Under the pieces are notes generated by a model that was given only the letters and a program-made list of their open reading frames with translations, ran no database searches and had not been told where the DNA came from. A stretch of 64,000 nt of DNA, from assembly GCA_027943335.1 (NCBI GenBank), contig BSBK01000760.1, positions 2,834,001-2,898,000 of the forward strand, in the 5' to 3' direction. Below, piece by piece: positions 24,724-35,787 of the stretch. Both the position numbers and the translations under genes were made by a program. The DNA is from Chamaecyparis obtusa (Eukaryota > Streptophyta > Pinopsida > Cupressales > Cupressaceae). Position 1 is the stretch's first letter. Each line of letters opens with the position of its first letter.

Positions 24724-24727
24724 GACC

Positions 24728-25661
24728 TGGTGTAGTCAAGGTTGGTGGATCCAATTAAGGACTGGCTGACCTTGTAGCTGAACCAATATGCAGTGGAAAT
24801 ACACAACAGCAACAACAGATCAGAAATAAAACATAAGTCTTTATTCATCAAATCACCAATTACATGCAATGTGTTGGGTTGTAAGGCCTTCCCAATTATG
24901 GCCAGATACAAAGAAAGTAATAGTCTACAAGATCTCATAGGATCTAAATCTTTTCCACAACATCAGTATTCAGCTAGCCAAGGTCTGTAACACACAACAC
25001 ACTGGTAGGCACCCAAGAAAAATCTAAACTTGTACTCAAACTTCCAAGAAATCTTCTTGCTCCTAATCTCCCAGGCTACTAACTTCCTTCCAAACCCATC
25101 CTGATCCCAAACAACTACCCAAGCATCCTATAAATATTGATTCCCAACCACAAGTCAGCTAATGAAACAATAAACCCTTACAAACAATTATTAAATGCTA
25201 AAACATCAGTCAGCTCTCAAATAGCCTTACAAACAAATAAATTCTCCATGATGGCCCCAAATGATCATCAGATCCGCATAGAAGAATACAACATGCTAGA
25301 TCTAGGTCCCCACACGTCAAATGGTCAATCCATAACTTGAGGAGTGTGACCCAAATCAACAGAACTAGTCCGCCAAGCCAATCCATCCAAACAAACCAAG
25401 CTGGTAAGCAAGAACACTGAGAAATAGAGAAATAACCAAGCACCAAACACCGACCATGCCAAGCATGACTGAGGAACGCAGTTATCACAAAGCATTTTTT
25501 AGAGACCGAGCACCTTGGTAACCATAGAAACTGAGCAACCAATCTCCCAACTGATCAAGTACTCCACCAAACCAAGATCAAAACTAATAATCTACCTTCA
25601 AAGACAAACATATTTTTGGTTGATACAAGATTGCCAAGAATCCTAGGATGCCCCTGCATCA
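24728..25661 (-). repeat. G4 5' LTR
   Basis: 934 bp, TGGTGTAGTC..CCTGCATCA on the plus strand. The inner 749 bp match 3,861-4,609. The left boundary is set by the primer site and is less certain than the right one. Confidence 0.85.
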
Positions 25662-26518
25662 GACGGCTTCTAGAATACTCATAGATCCACCTTGTATCAC
25701 TATGAATATGAAATGTGTGTCTCCTTGGGATTTAGCAACTTATGTGCATTACCTTTGGAAGATTTAGCATATCAGAAAATGCATGTCTTTTCAAGATTTA
25801 GCAACTTATGTGTGTTACCATCTAAGATTTAGCATATTGAAAATTGAAAAATGCATGTCCCTTCAGGATTTAGCAGCTTATGTGTGTTACCTTCTAAGAT
25901 TTATCATGTTGCAAAACAAAAGGTTAGAACAAAAATGAAAAATATAAAATGAGAGAGGCTGTATATATGCCCCTCTCCTTAAGATGGAAAAAACATACTA
26001 TTTTGACATGTTAAGGAAAGAAAAGAACAAGGATAAAGCCTTGTTCAACATCAAGACAATATCCATAGATAACATCTAGTCCAAGCCAAGAAGGTCACAA
26101 CTCCTATGAGGCCATGGAAGGGATGAATGCAAAGAGATATCATGCAAAAAGTGAAAAAGTAACCCTTGTGAGGGATAGCACACTATTCAGTTACCAAGGT
26201 AAGAGATATATCAACCATGGAAACCCAATGTCAAACAAAAAAATAGGTTGTAATCAAGGAAAAAATCCTTAATGCAAACTAAAATTTTCATGTATGATTG
26301 GATATCACATAATAGATAGCCATTGCTTAATCAAGGAAAGAGGTGAATCCCGGAAAGATAGAAAAGAAGGAGATGACATCCTTGCCCCCCAAGTGTAGGA
26401 AAAATGATGGAAGAGGACCTATTATATCGCTCACAACACTATGCAAGACAACAAGTCCCCAAGTATTAGGATAACATTTTTTACATAATGTGGAGCTCCA
26501 TAATAGGAAGAATAAATG
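25662..26518 (-). other. G1 3' internal region with a short tandem repeat
   Basis: Downstream of the G1 ORF. At about 25,711-25,925 three imperfect tandem units of 66-72 bp share TTTAGCAACTTATGTG, a TTACC block and AAGATTTAGCAT. The rest is non-coding. The piece of G1 that joins this to 3,860 was cut by G4. Confidence 0.75.
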
Positions 26519-28837
26519 TTATTTAGAGAAAACAAGATTGAAATACAACTCATTTCCACCTAATATATAAATAACTTTACTATCAATGAGCTGCCTAATC
26601 TTATAATGTAAAGCTTGACATTCCTTAGTAGAGTGATCATGAAATATATGATATAAACAAAAAGAAAGAGTCTTCAAGTATGGACTACATTTCTTTTTTC
26701 ATTTAGGTCTAGTAATTATCTTAGCATGAAGGAGTTTAGGAAAAACAACTTCTTGGTCAAATTCCTTCATAGTTTCATCATGTTTTGAAGTGTTATTTGA
26801 GATGTTGTTAACATTGATTTTTTGTTGAGGATTAAATCCCAATCCATACGAATGATCATGCCCCCCAGTATGTAAGGGCATTTGAATTCCCTATTTATGC
26901 TTACCACATCCTTGACTATTGAATCCTTGTTTAACTAGGAAATGATAACCATGACCATAACAAGAAGCCATATCAGAAGGAGTCAATGAAACTTCAGTAG
27001 TCACTATGTCATCATTAGTAGGTTTGATATGTTCATTGTGGGTATAAGCAATGACAAAGTTATTACTAAGGGTTTTAGAAAAAACTCGTTGTTCAAACTC
27101 TCTTTGTTGCTTCATAAAATCAAGATCATTAACCTTATACTCTCCACTAAAGGTAGGAGTAAAATCCAAGGTTTTCTAATCATCACCAAGAAGAGAATTA
27201 GAGGATGAAGGATTACTATTAGGAGTAGGATTATTGTGGGTTTGAATATTTAGACAAGGATTAGGTGCATCATCCATATGAAGCAAATAAATCTTATTGT
27301 TATGTATAAATTTGACTTTACGGTGAAGGGTGGAAGGAACGACATGCATCACATGCAACCAAGGTCTACCCAAAAGAAGATTATAATTGAGAGGTCTAGG
27401 CATAACATGAATAGGTGTATTTGGGATGACCGGACCTACTTTGATAGGTAAGGTAATGATTCCTAAATTTTTCTTAGCAATGTTATCAAAGCCACATATA
27501 GGAACATTGTCAGGTTGAATAGTTGAAAGATCATCTTTAATCGCTTTGAGCATGTCCATGCTACAAACATTAAGCCCATATCCATTATCAATCAAGGTCC
27601 TACGAATGATACTTTTATTGATAGAAACAACAACCATAAGAGCATCATATTGATTCTAAACTTCTTTAGAAGCTAAATCCTTTTGAGTAAATATAATGTC
27701 AAGAGGACCCGGGGTAGCATGCATGCATTGTAAGAAGTTATTGATGTTCTCTTGATTAGGAGGTGGAGTGGGAAGAGTTGATATATCTTTTTGCAAGGCT
27801 TCATCATAGGTAGGTGAAGTTTGAAGAAGCTCCCATAAAGAAATCTTGGCAAGGGTATTTTGCAATTGGTTTATCAAATCATACTCCTTGCTAGGAAGAT
27901 GGGGTGGAGGAGGAAGAATGGGTTAAGAAGGTGGCAATGAAGTAGAAACCACCAGATTAGGTTGAGGATTATTCATTGTATGATATGTGTGAGCTATCAA
28001 ATCTTGGTCATTGAAAGACTCCAAAGATTCCATAGGTTTACCTTTGATAGTAATGCGAGGACAACCTTTGACACTCAACAAGGGTTTGGGATAAACCATA
28101 TTAGTCATCTCAACACTACAAATAGATTCACAAGAAGGAAGCAAAGAGGACATCCTAGGAGGAGATGAGGTAAGATCATGATTCTCCATAAGATCATCAC
28201 TAAAAGGGAGATCATTAAGGGAATTCATATCATTCTCCACTAATGCCTCATCACTAGAAGGAATCCCAAATGGAGGTAACACATCTATAATGTCATCTTC
28301 TTTCACTAAAATGTCTGCATAAGGGGAGTGTGTTCTAGAAAAAGAGTTATCATAATGTATGAATATCTCATCCATTAATAAATCACCCTCTTGTATCAAA
28401 GGTTCTTCATGAGCAGAGGATAAATCAATGTATTTATCCAAGGGATCATCCAAAATGGTTTCATGAGGAAGAGAGTAATCAACATCCAAATCCAAAGGTT
28501 CATTTAAAATAGGAGGATTATCATACCTATCAATAAAGCACATTGTAGGATTGTCAAAACTCACTAAATCTTTATCCCTAAAGGAGAAAGAAGGTAAATT
28601 GTATTCTAAAGTAGGCTCATAGAAAAGACATATATTAAGAGAAGAATTAACATCAATCCCTAACTCATCTTTGTAAAGGTCAATTGAAGAGGTTGTGGAG
28701 GAGTGTGAAATAGGAATAGGATCAATGGAGATCTCATTCAAACAATTTTCATCCTCACTTCCATGTACCTCATTAAGGGATCTATCATCTTTTGTAAGGA
28801 AGACATCATCAAGGTATTCAAAACAAAAATAATACAT
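26519..28837 (-). pseudogene. G1 ORF: acidic N-terminus, protease, G-patch, CCHC box
   Basis: One frame of 773 codons to a TAA at 26,519-26,521. The first ATG is at 28,835-28,837. The N-terminal 300 residues are acidic (Asp/Glu/Ser/Pro) with no domain I recognise. A retroviral-type protease follows at about 27,620-27,310 (TLIDNGYGLNVC, later LLLGRPWLH), with D-N-G in the active-site position. A G-patch-like segment lies at about 26,950-26,810 (VKQGFNSQGCGKHK, SYGLGFNP). A CCHC-like box of the Gypsy gag type lies at about 26,640 (CLYH-x4-H-x4-C). Stops at 27,920, 27,653, 27,173, 26,888 and 26,696 are each one C-to-T from CAA, CAG or CGA. The Gag core and RT are absent. The order protease to G-patch to CCHC is the reverse of the usual CCHC-then-protease. 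Clearly translated once, now dead. Confidence 0.88.
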
Positions 28838-29006
28838 GTTGAACACAAAGTAATACTACAAGCATTAAAAATGTAAATATTTTTTGTATTTTGAAAGAAA
28901 TTTAGCAATTTTATTTTATTTTTTGTATTTTTGAAATATAAATGCAAGAACATAAAATCTAATGTTAAAAAAAGGATCTAACACCAAAAAGAAAGATTTT
29001 TCTATT

Positions 29007-29018
29007 GCGGGTTCACCA
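29007..29018 (-). promoter_or_regulatory. G1 primer-binding-like site
   Basis: The minus strand reads TGGTGAACCCGC, three bases inside the 5' LTR, in the position of a primer site. It would pair with a tRNA ending GCGGGTTCACCA. I do not assign the tRNA. Confidence 0.6.
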
Positions 29019-29021
29019 AAA

Positions 29022-30505
29022 TGTATAGGATAAAGTAGGGATGGGGTCCTAGAACAATGGTTTGCACATAAAAGAGACCCCAAAGCCAATATTTTACACA
29101 TACATTTGAATTGTAAGGGATAGAATGTAAATCTGGAAATACTTAAAATTAGATAAAATAAGATACATACCTCATGATGAAATTAATTTGGAAATACCTA
29201 TTTTCTAGTGCCTATGTATAGTTTTGGGCAATTTTGCAACTTGTTCCGGACTGGAAATGTCGAGACAGAGAAAACCCAGAAAACTTTTATCTTTCTAGAA
29301 GTAGGTAGTCTTTGACCTAGATAGAAGGTCAAGGACTACCTCAGAATTTTGAAGGTCATCTTTGACTTTGTTCACAAATCTCTGAAGTTTTCCGAAAAGG
29401 GTATCTAGATCCAAGTTCTGATTCGCAGTCCTGCACCTATACCTGCAAGAAAAAGAGGTTTTTGTTGTTTGGATGGGGGGGTTTGCCTTGGTGAAACCCC
29501 AATTTGGAATCAACCTTAATAATGGAATTGAAATAGAGAATGCTAGCAAGTAGTAGAAGTAGATCTAACAATGCAACTATGATATTCAATAGATATGCAA
29601 TTGTATTTGAAATGTAATCAAGTATATTGATATGAAAGCTTCAACATAACATTAACAAATGTAAATCAAAACCTCCATGATTATATGATTGGAATCCACC
29701 TTAAGGGAAGAATAAATGGATCTTGAAGATGAACAAAGGATCTTGAAGGAAGATCACACCACCATGATGGCTAGATCTAGGGTTTTGAATGATGAATCTT
29801 GAATGCTTGAACCAAATCCCTTCAATGGCTTGAATGCTTGTATCCTTGATCTTCAATGGAGAACTTAAATGGAGAAGAGGACTTGAATGGATGATTTCTT
29901 GAATGGAATTCTTGATCTTTCTTGAGAGAGAACTTGATGGCTTGTGAATATCTCCTTGAGAGCTCTTGATCATGAAATTTTTTGGTGAACAATGGATGTG
30001 AAAATGAGAGAGGAAGGCTTCCTTTTGTAGTGATCTAGGGCACAATCCCCTAGAGGGGCCACCTTGGGAAATTAAATTCCAATCAGGCCTCAACCCTTTA
30101 GGAATGGACCTAAATTAAATATAATTTTAGAGTTTACCATTTCGGAGACCAAAATAGCTGACCCGAAAGCGGGAAAACAATTCTTTTCGAAACCTGATAT
30201 CTGAAGATCACGGGACCTTGAAACTTGAACTTGGGGTCAAGGATGAGGTCAACCTTGACCTAGATCAAGGATGAGGTATTCCTTAATCCCTCAAGGTCAT
30301 CCTTTACCTTGAGGTCACAGATCTCAAGGTTTCAGTCCAGAATGCTAGGAAAATGCAGCCAGAAAGTGGAAAATGAGGCAGAATTAGTGGAAAATGCTAG
30401 ATCAAAGCTAGGGACCCATTGAAGGTTCTTGACATGATCCAAAAACACCTAATGAGAGGGATAAATTCTCTTAACATGGAATTTCTTCCATTTTAAGATG
30501 ATACA
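29022..30505 (-). repeat. G1 5' LTR
   Basis: 1,484 bp, the direct partner of 1,982-3,461 (a few small indels). TGTATAGGAT..GATGATACA ends. Confidence 0.94.
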
Positions 30506-30510
30506 ATACC
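30506..30510. repeat. Right target-site duplication of G1 (ATACC)
   Basis: ATACC directly after the right LTR, matching 1,977-1,981. Confidence 0.93.
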
Positions 30511-31888
30511 TATGTTAGATCTATGTGGGATCTATGAGCCTAGGGTAGGTTACCTAGATGTGTAGTAGGGGGTGGCTTGCAATAAGCATCGGAGCCCATA
30601 AGTGGCTGTCAGGATCATTTATTGTAAGTAATCTTGATCAAGTGAAAACCTAATATGTCATTGAGAGGTATTAAAATGAACTTAATAAGATGTTTTTCCT
30701 CACTCGTGCTTGAGTGCTAGTATAGACTAAGATGGAGGATGAGATGATGCTTGCTGCCTTGAGAGGTGTGTGTCTGGCATAGTTAATGGCTTTGTCTGTA
30801 TGAGAGGTCATTGATACCATGTATGGTTACTTGAGTGTCAAGGTCTAGAGAGACTACTAGGATGAAACTTAAGGGTTAGACGTACATGATGAAACCTTCC
30901 TATACATAGTCTAGTTATACTACATGTGTTGGTTGCCTCTAGATTAGTGAGTCTTACCTATCACTATCTTTTGTACACCTAGAGTTAGAGAGCTTTTAGG
31001 ATCCCCTTTCTTAGTGGTTTCATATTTCTTTGGTATTGGTTATCCAAGTGGGGTCTATTGTTATCTCTTCAGCATGGTGGGGTGGACCTTTGTGGATCCA
31101 CATGGACAGGTGGTAGTGATTCTTTACCATTTGAGATTCAACATCCTTGTTCCAGTGCTTGATGGTTCTTCTGTAGTTGGGTTCTTTATGATTCTTCATT
31201 GGTGGAATTATTCTTATCTTCATTTATTGTAATCTTGTATTAGAGTATAGCATGTGATACCTAATCTAGATATTGTACTATTATTGTTAGAGTAATTACT
31301 ACATACCCTGCGACATGTGCAGTGGATGTGAGTTTATGTAGGTTTCATAGTTGTCCATGAGGATTATAATTATTGATGTAAGTTGTATTTGTTATATTTA
31401 TGATATGAAATATTTTTTTATGGTTATTTAGATCAGTTTTCTTCTTACGTAATTCTACTTCATTGGACCCTTGAGTTTTATCTTTTTATTTCTAATTGTT
31501 GATTATTCAAAATATTTTATTGTTCTTATACTTATGTATGTAGATGTTTTAGTTGTATTGTGTGTGTGAAATTTTGGTTATGTTGATGTAGCTATTGATT
31601 GATATTATTTATTTGAAATTAATAAATTTTATCTTATTGTTGAGCACGTGGTATTTCAGAATGCATGTTATTTTTAGTTTTTTATTTAATCATTAGTGAC
31701 AAATAGGACTCATACATGAGTTGTTATATGAACATTTCATAGTCAAATTGGAGTTTAGAAAATAAAGTGATTATTTTAAATACTTGAGACTTGTATTATG
31801 TTTTGTTCGTCTATTTCCTTTATTGTTTTATTTGATGATGTATTTTGGGAAAATTATGTTGGCTTTAGGAGTGATACACCAGAGGTGA
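30511..31888. other. Flanking DNA right of G1, no gene
   Basis: Non-coding. Short GGGTAGGTTACC / AGTAGGGGG phrases near 30,540-30,600 recur loosely at 32,160-32,260, suggesting an old internal duplication or an unrecognised repeat. No domain or LTR end was found. Confidence 0.4.
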
Positions 31889-31912
31889 GGGGGGGGGGGG
31901 GGGGGGGGGGGG
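31889..31912 (+). repeat. G24 homopolymer
   Basis: 24 consecutive G residues after GAGGTGA and before TTATTG. Possible G-quadruplex or G-triplex DNA, or a gap or collapse artefact of assembly. Confidence 0.95.
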
Positions 31913-34391
31913 TTATTGTTGTCTCTTTGACACGTGTATGTTTCAATATTCTATGATGTTGACTTGGTTATGAACATTTCACCCAACCAATTTTGTAAAC
32001 TCTTGGAGAGGGTGTTTATCATCTTATGGTTTGAAGACCAACTTGTAATTGTGTGATTTTGGTTTAAGGACCAATGTGAGTTCTAGTCATCTGTTATGGA
32101 ACTGAAATTAATTTTCATGCTTTATCCAATTTGTGAGATCTATTAATGACTTGTGAGCTTAGGGGAGGTCAAATAGGTGCATCTTAGGGGATTGGCTTAT
32201 CATAGGGGTTTAGGACCCAAAGTGGTGAGTACCAGGGTAACTTATCATAAGTTTATAGTAACTGATAACTTAGTAATTAAAATTTGGAGAGCCCATTAAA
32301 AAAAAAATTAATGATAATGTCACGCTGATGCCTAGAGTGCTAGGATAGGCTAAGGATGGGAATGGCATGATAGATAGAGAGTAGGTATTATTATATTTCC
32401 TCATTTTCATGAGAGGGTATTCTAGTTTTTCTTGGGTCATATTGAGGGTCTAGGGCCCAAAGTGGTTCGTGCAGGGCAACTCAATGCTTGAGGGTCTAGA
32501 GTCTAGTGTGACCAGTCTAGGGTAACTCAAGTAGATTACAATGTGATGACAATCCCATAGTATGTAACCTAAGTCTCCTACATATTTTTTGCATTTGCCT
32601 CTAGTGGTGTGTCTTTGGTGTTTCAGCTTATTTGGTGGTATGTTTTTGGTATTTAGTATTTAGTGGTTGGTATTTGTTGATATTTTGGCATTTAGTGTTT
32701 TGGTACTTGTTGGTATTGTTAGCACTACCAAATTTTCCAGCATAAATTTTGTGTTTTTTGAAGTTTTAAATATATACCAAAAGAGTTTTCATTGGGTTAA
32801 TGGATGCCAAAAAATAATTCTAAGTCTTGGTTCCAATTTACTAGAAGAATTTTCTTATAATCCAAAAAGCCCTAGCTAACTATCCTATCAAAATAACCCT
32901 AATGTCTTTCATTCTAAAAAAACTCCCTAGGTCGACCTTCTATCTTTCAGTTTGGTCATTTCTTTTTGAGATCACTTAAGTTTCCAAAATAAGCACGTGT
33001 CTTATTTTTACCATCAGGTGGGGCCTTACCTCTTAGGTTTTTATTTACCTAAGCCAAACCTTTAATTTTTCCTAAGTTTGAAGCACTCGTGACCCCTTTA
33101 AATATTTTCCTAAGTCCTCATGTCCTTTCCTAAGGTTTTGAAACTTTATTTAAGTGCTTAGCTTCCTTGTCAATCTAACAGTCTGTGCAATGCCACAATG
33201 AAAAGATGCAAGAAGATTAACCATCATGACATTACGACAACTGTTGATGCATCAGACCCTAAGCAAGTAAGGCAAGTGGGACCGGTTAGTTTTTTTATAT
33301 CATCCATCTGATTTAGGAGATTTGCTGATGTGTAATCATTGGGCCTAGTTATGAAAGGGGTTAAGAGGTTGACATCTTGATTTTAATCTAACATCCAGCG
33401 CAATCCCGTGAATGAAAGGTAATCAAAAATTTGTGATTGTGGCATTGCAACAACTAACGATTTTCCATAAGGGCATAAAACATGACAGTGGGGTCCAATC
33501 ATAAAGTACTTAATGGTGACCATTGGATATCTTTCATCCAATGGTGATAGTGAATCTATGTGTCAATTGGGTTCAAAAGATTGTAGTTTTGAGTTACCAT
33601 AGATCTATTTTGATCTAACAGTTATGTTGGTAAACAAATTGTTCTTTTTGAATTTAACTCTTTATTTTCCCAAAATCTCCTTAGGAAACAATGTGAATAC
33701 AAATAGTTGGAAATTTGTTAACTGTTCAACTAACTTCCCTCTGAATTTTAACAGGTACAACTCCCTTATGTAAAGATATGCAATGAATTTTGTTTTTTCT
33801 AAATCCTAATGGGGTATGTTCTTGACTAGAGAACAACATAGGTAACCAAATTAGCCCTTGGTGAGAAACTAATCTAGGCAATGAATTTGATTCTAAACTC
33901 TAACCGACTCCATGATTTTGCAATACTTATGAATTCACACTAGTGGTAATGTAATGACGAATCCTACTCGAATGGATGAAATGCAGTAAAAAAACATAGA
34001 AGAAAGTAATATAAAATAGGAAAAATGAGTATTTTCCCAACCTCCAAGTAATTCTCTGATTACTGTCGATTAGTTGCACTAAAGAGTAGAAACAGAACTC
34101 CATCTATTTTCCAATTTCAATCCAATTTAAGGAAAACAAACATTTAAACTTATAAAAGCATGGAATAGAAAACAAATGGCACAAAACACCTTCCAGATTG
34201 ACTCCATAACAAGATGTATTTAACACCAAAAATTAGGAGATATTTTCATTGATTTTCAAAGTGTTACATATAGGCTTCAAGAGTTAAGTTGTTACAAAAT
34301 CAACCGAATCAATTCATATTCTAAAAATTTGATAGATGACAAGTGGACATTTACCGATTATACAATGTATATCAAAAAGGAGAGGGGAAAG
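31913..34391. other. Non-coding region downstream of P1
   Basis: No supported gene. A TTTGGTATTTAGTG-rich low-complexity stretch lies at 32,600-32,720. Two diverged copies of a segment (about 33,175-33,260 and 33,388-33,470, period about 211 bp) share AATCTAACA, GCAAT and CATTRC(R)ACAACT. It may be the 3' flank of P1. Confidence 0.4.
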
Positions 34392-35787
34392 CTATTTTCT
34401 CTTTGCTAGCTTCTTCGCCTTCTTTGACTTAGCCTTATGAGATTTTGCGACTGAAAGAATCAGAATCATCCTTTTAGAATCTAGGATGTACACATTTTTC
34501 AATCTTATGAGTCAACGGGCATGATCTTTCTCTATGCATTTTGCAGCATCCTTTCAGGGTTGCGTCTTCTCCATGGCTTTGTGTATACATCCACCAAGTT
34601 TCTGAAGATCAGGTATTCTATCGAGGTGAGACCCAAAAAACTCTGCAAGCTCGTCCAAATAGTCAGAGAATGACTTCTACATATTAGTTATACCAATTGG
34701 GCTCTTTCCATTTCTGATGGCTTGAGACTCAGAGTGAAGACCTGTCAAATATACAAAGATTTTACTTTTCTCTTTGGTGACTTCCTCTTCAGTCACCTTC
34801 ATTCCCACCTCTACCTTGATTATCATCTCCATTTTGAACTCAACCCCTTGGAGCCATTCGATCAGAGGTTCATCCCCTTTCTACAATATGTTGGCCTTGA
34901 TTGCATCTTTAGTCTTCATAGAGACCAACCAATGTAGTAGCACCAAGCACTCTTCACATCTAAACCTCTCTACTGTGAGTGTATGCATGTATCCCTTGAG
35001 AGAATCCTTCTCTACCTCTAACTATAAAAAGACACTCCTGAGCTGCTCAATGGCTACCAGACCTTTAGACTTAAGTCATTCAATCCACTTCTTGCCAATG
35101 TGCCCAAAATGTCTATCTTCTTGCAATTTGGCAAGTATTGCTTGGTTCTCGGCTACAACAGGATCAAATGTTGTTAGGGAACTAGGTAGGCTTTCCACAA
35201 GAGCGACCAACTATGTAATGAAGTTATTCATTTCTTTAATCTCTTCTTTGAGTTGAGTATTGGTGACTTTGAGTTTTTCGAGCTCTTCCTCGATCAAGAC
35301 ATTACTAGACTTCCACAAGTCTACTTTTGTATCATGGTGGAGAAGCCCAATGTCTAAAGACTAGAGTGCAAAGTATGAGGTAGTAAGGTCTTCAATTCTA
35401 CCATCCTTTAGCAACTTGGCTATTTCCATCGTCAGGTGCCCTCTATCTGGATCTCGACCAAGAGTGGTTAGAGTCCTAGTCTTCTTAGCCTTGCTTCATA
35501 TCTGAACCTAAATTTATTTCTTGTGAGAACATCTCACCACTAGGAGCACCTTGCTCAAACTTTTTTCTTTTCCTCTCTAGAGTATTCTCGAGCCATGATT
35601 CTACACTTGTAACTTTTGTTGCAGAATACAAATCTTCCACAAATAATTTCCTGATAACAGGAGGGGAGATTTAGGCTTGGAAGTGAAAGCATTAACCTAT
35701 GGAGAAGAAATGCTCTTTTCCTTTTGAGGAGACCCCAGATGCTCATCTATCTCATCAGTTTTTGAATTGCTACTATCGTCACCAACC
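34392..35787 (-). pseudogene. P1 (unknown family), C-terminal part
   Basis: Continuation of 51,569-53,456 after the G3 insertion. The codon cut by CAACC is completed here and the frame goes on. It contains a Ser/Lys/Pro segment, a frame slip near 35,560, a long helix-prone Glu/Lys/Leu stretch that should form a coiled coil (about 35,340-35,220, EEELEKLKVTNTQLKEEI), a mixed region (about 35,000-34,600), and a Lys/Ala-rich basic end (SKKAKKLAKRK) before TAG at 34,392-34,394. At least six stops interrupt it, several explained by C-to-T in CAG/CAA. The basic tail could be a nuclear or nucleic-acid-binding signal; that is inference. I do not recognise the protein. Confidence 0.7.
35783..35787. repeat. 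Left target-site duplication of G3 (CAACC)
   Basis: CAACC here and at 51,569-51,573. Confidence 0.93.

Larger units (their letters stand above)
3861..25661 (-). mobile_element. G4: gag-protease-only Gypsy element, second shell
   Basis: Right LTR 24,728-25,661 (934 bp) and a partial left LTR 3,861-4,609 are the same sequence in the same orientation. A Met-tRNA-type primer site abuts the right LTR, and gag then protease follow on the minus strand. G2 (5,124-23,213, with its TSD) interrupts the protease frame, and the frame resumes correctly at 5,118. Without G2 the element is about 3.7 kb. No RT or integrase is present between the protease and the 3' LTR. The left LTR lacks about 185 bp of its outer end, so no TSD can be paired. 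The design (LTR, gag, protease, LTR) matches what has been called TR-GAG in plants. Confidence 0.85.
1982..30505 (-). mobile_element. G1: Gypsy-type LTR element without RT, outermost shell of the nest
   Basis: It is bounded by two direct LTRs of about 1.48 kb (1,982-3,461 and 29,022-30,505) with TGTAT..ATACA ends and flanked by ATACC on both sides. Read on the minus strand, a primer-binding-like site abuts the right LTR and a purine tract abuts the left LTR. Subtracting the nested insert (3,861-25,661) leaves about 6.7 kb. The internal part carries a single decayed ORF (26,519-28,837) with a Gypsy protease signature, G-patch and CCHC box. No RT, RNase H or integrase remains. It was therefore probably non-autonomous when it moved, since the only interruption is the G4 nest, although a pol deletion at the time of the G4 insertion cannot be excluded. 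Confidence 0.9.

Noticed and set aside
30511..31260. Plus and minus frames near 31,014-31,232 as a small gene
   Set aside because: 72 and 67 codons on opposite strands, no motif, no conserved partner in the window.
32600..32720. Telomere-like or minisatellite T/G-rich stretch
   Set aside because: TTTGGTATTTAGTG phrases are irregular in spacing and sequence. No TTTAGGG array; treated as low complexity.
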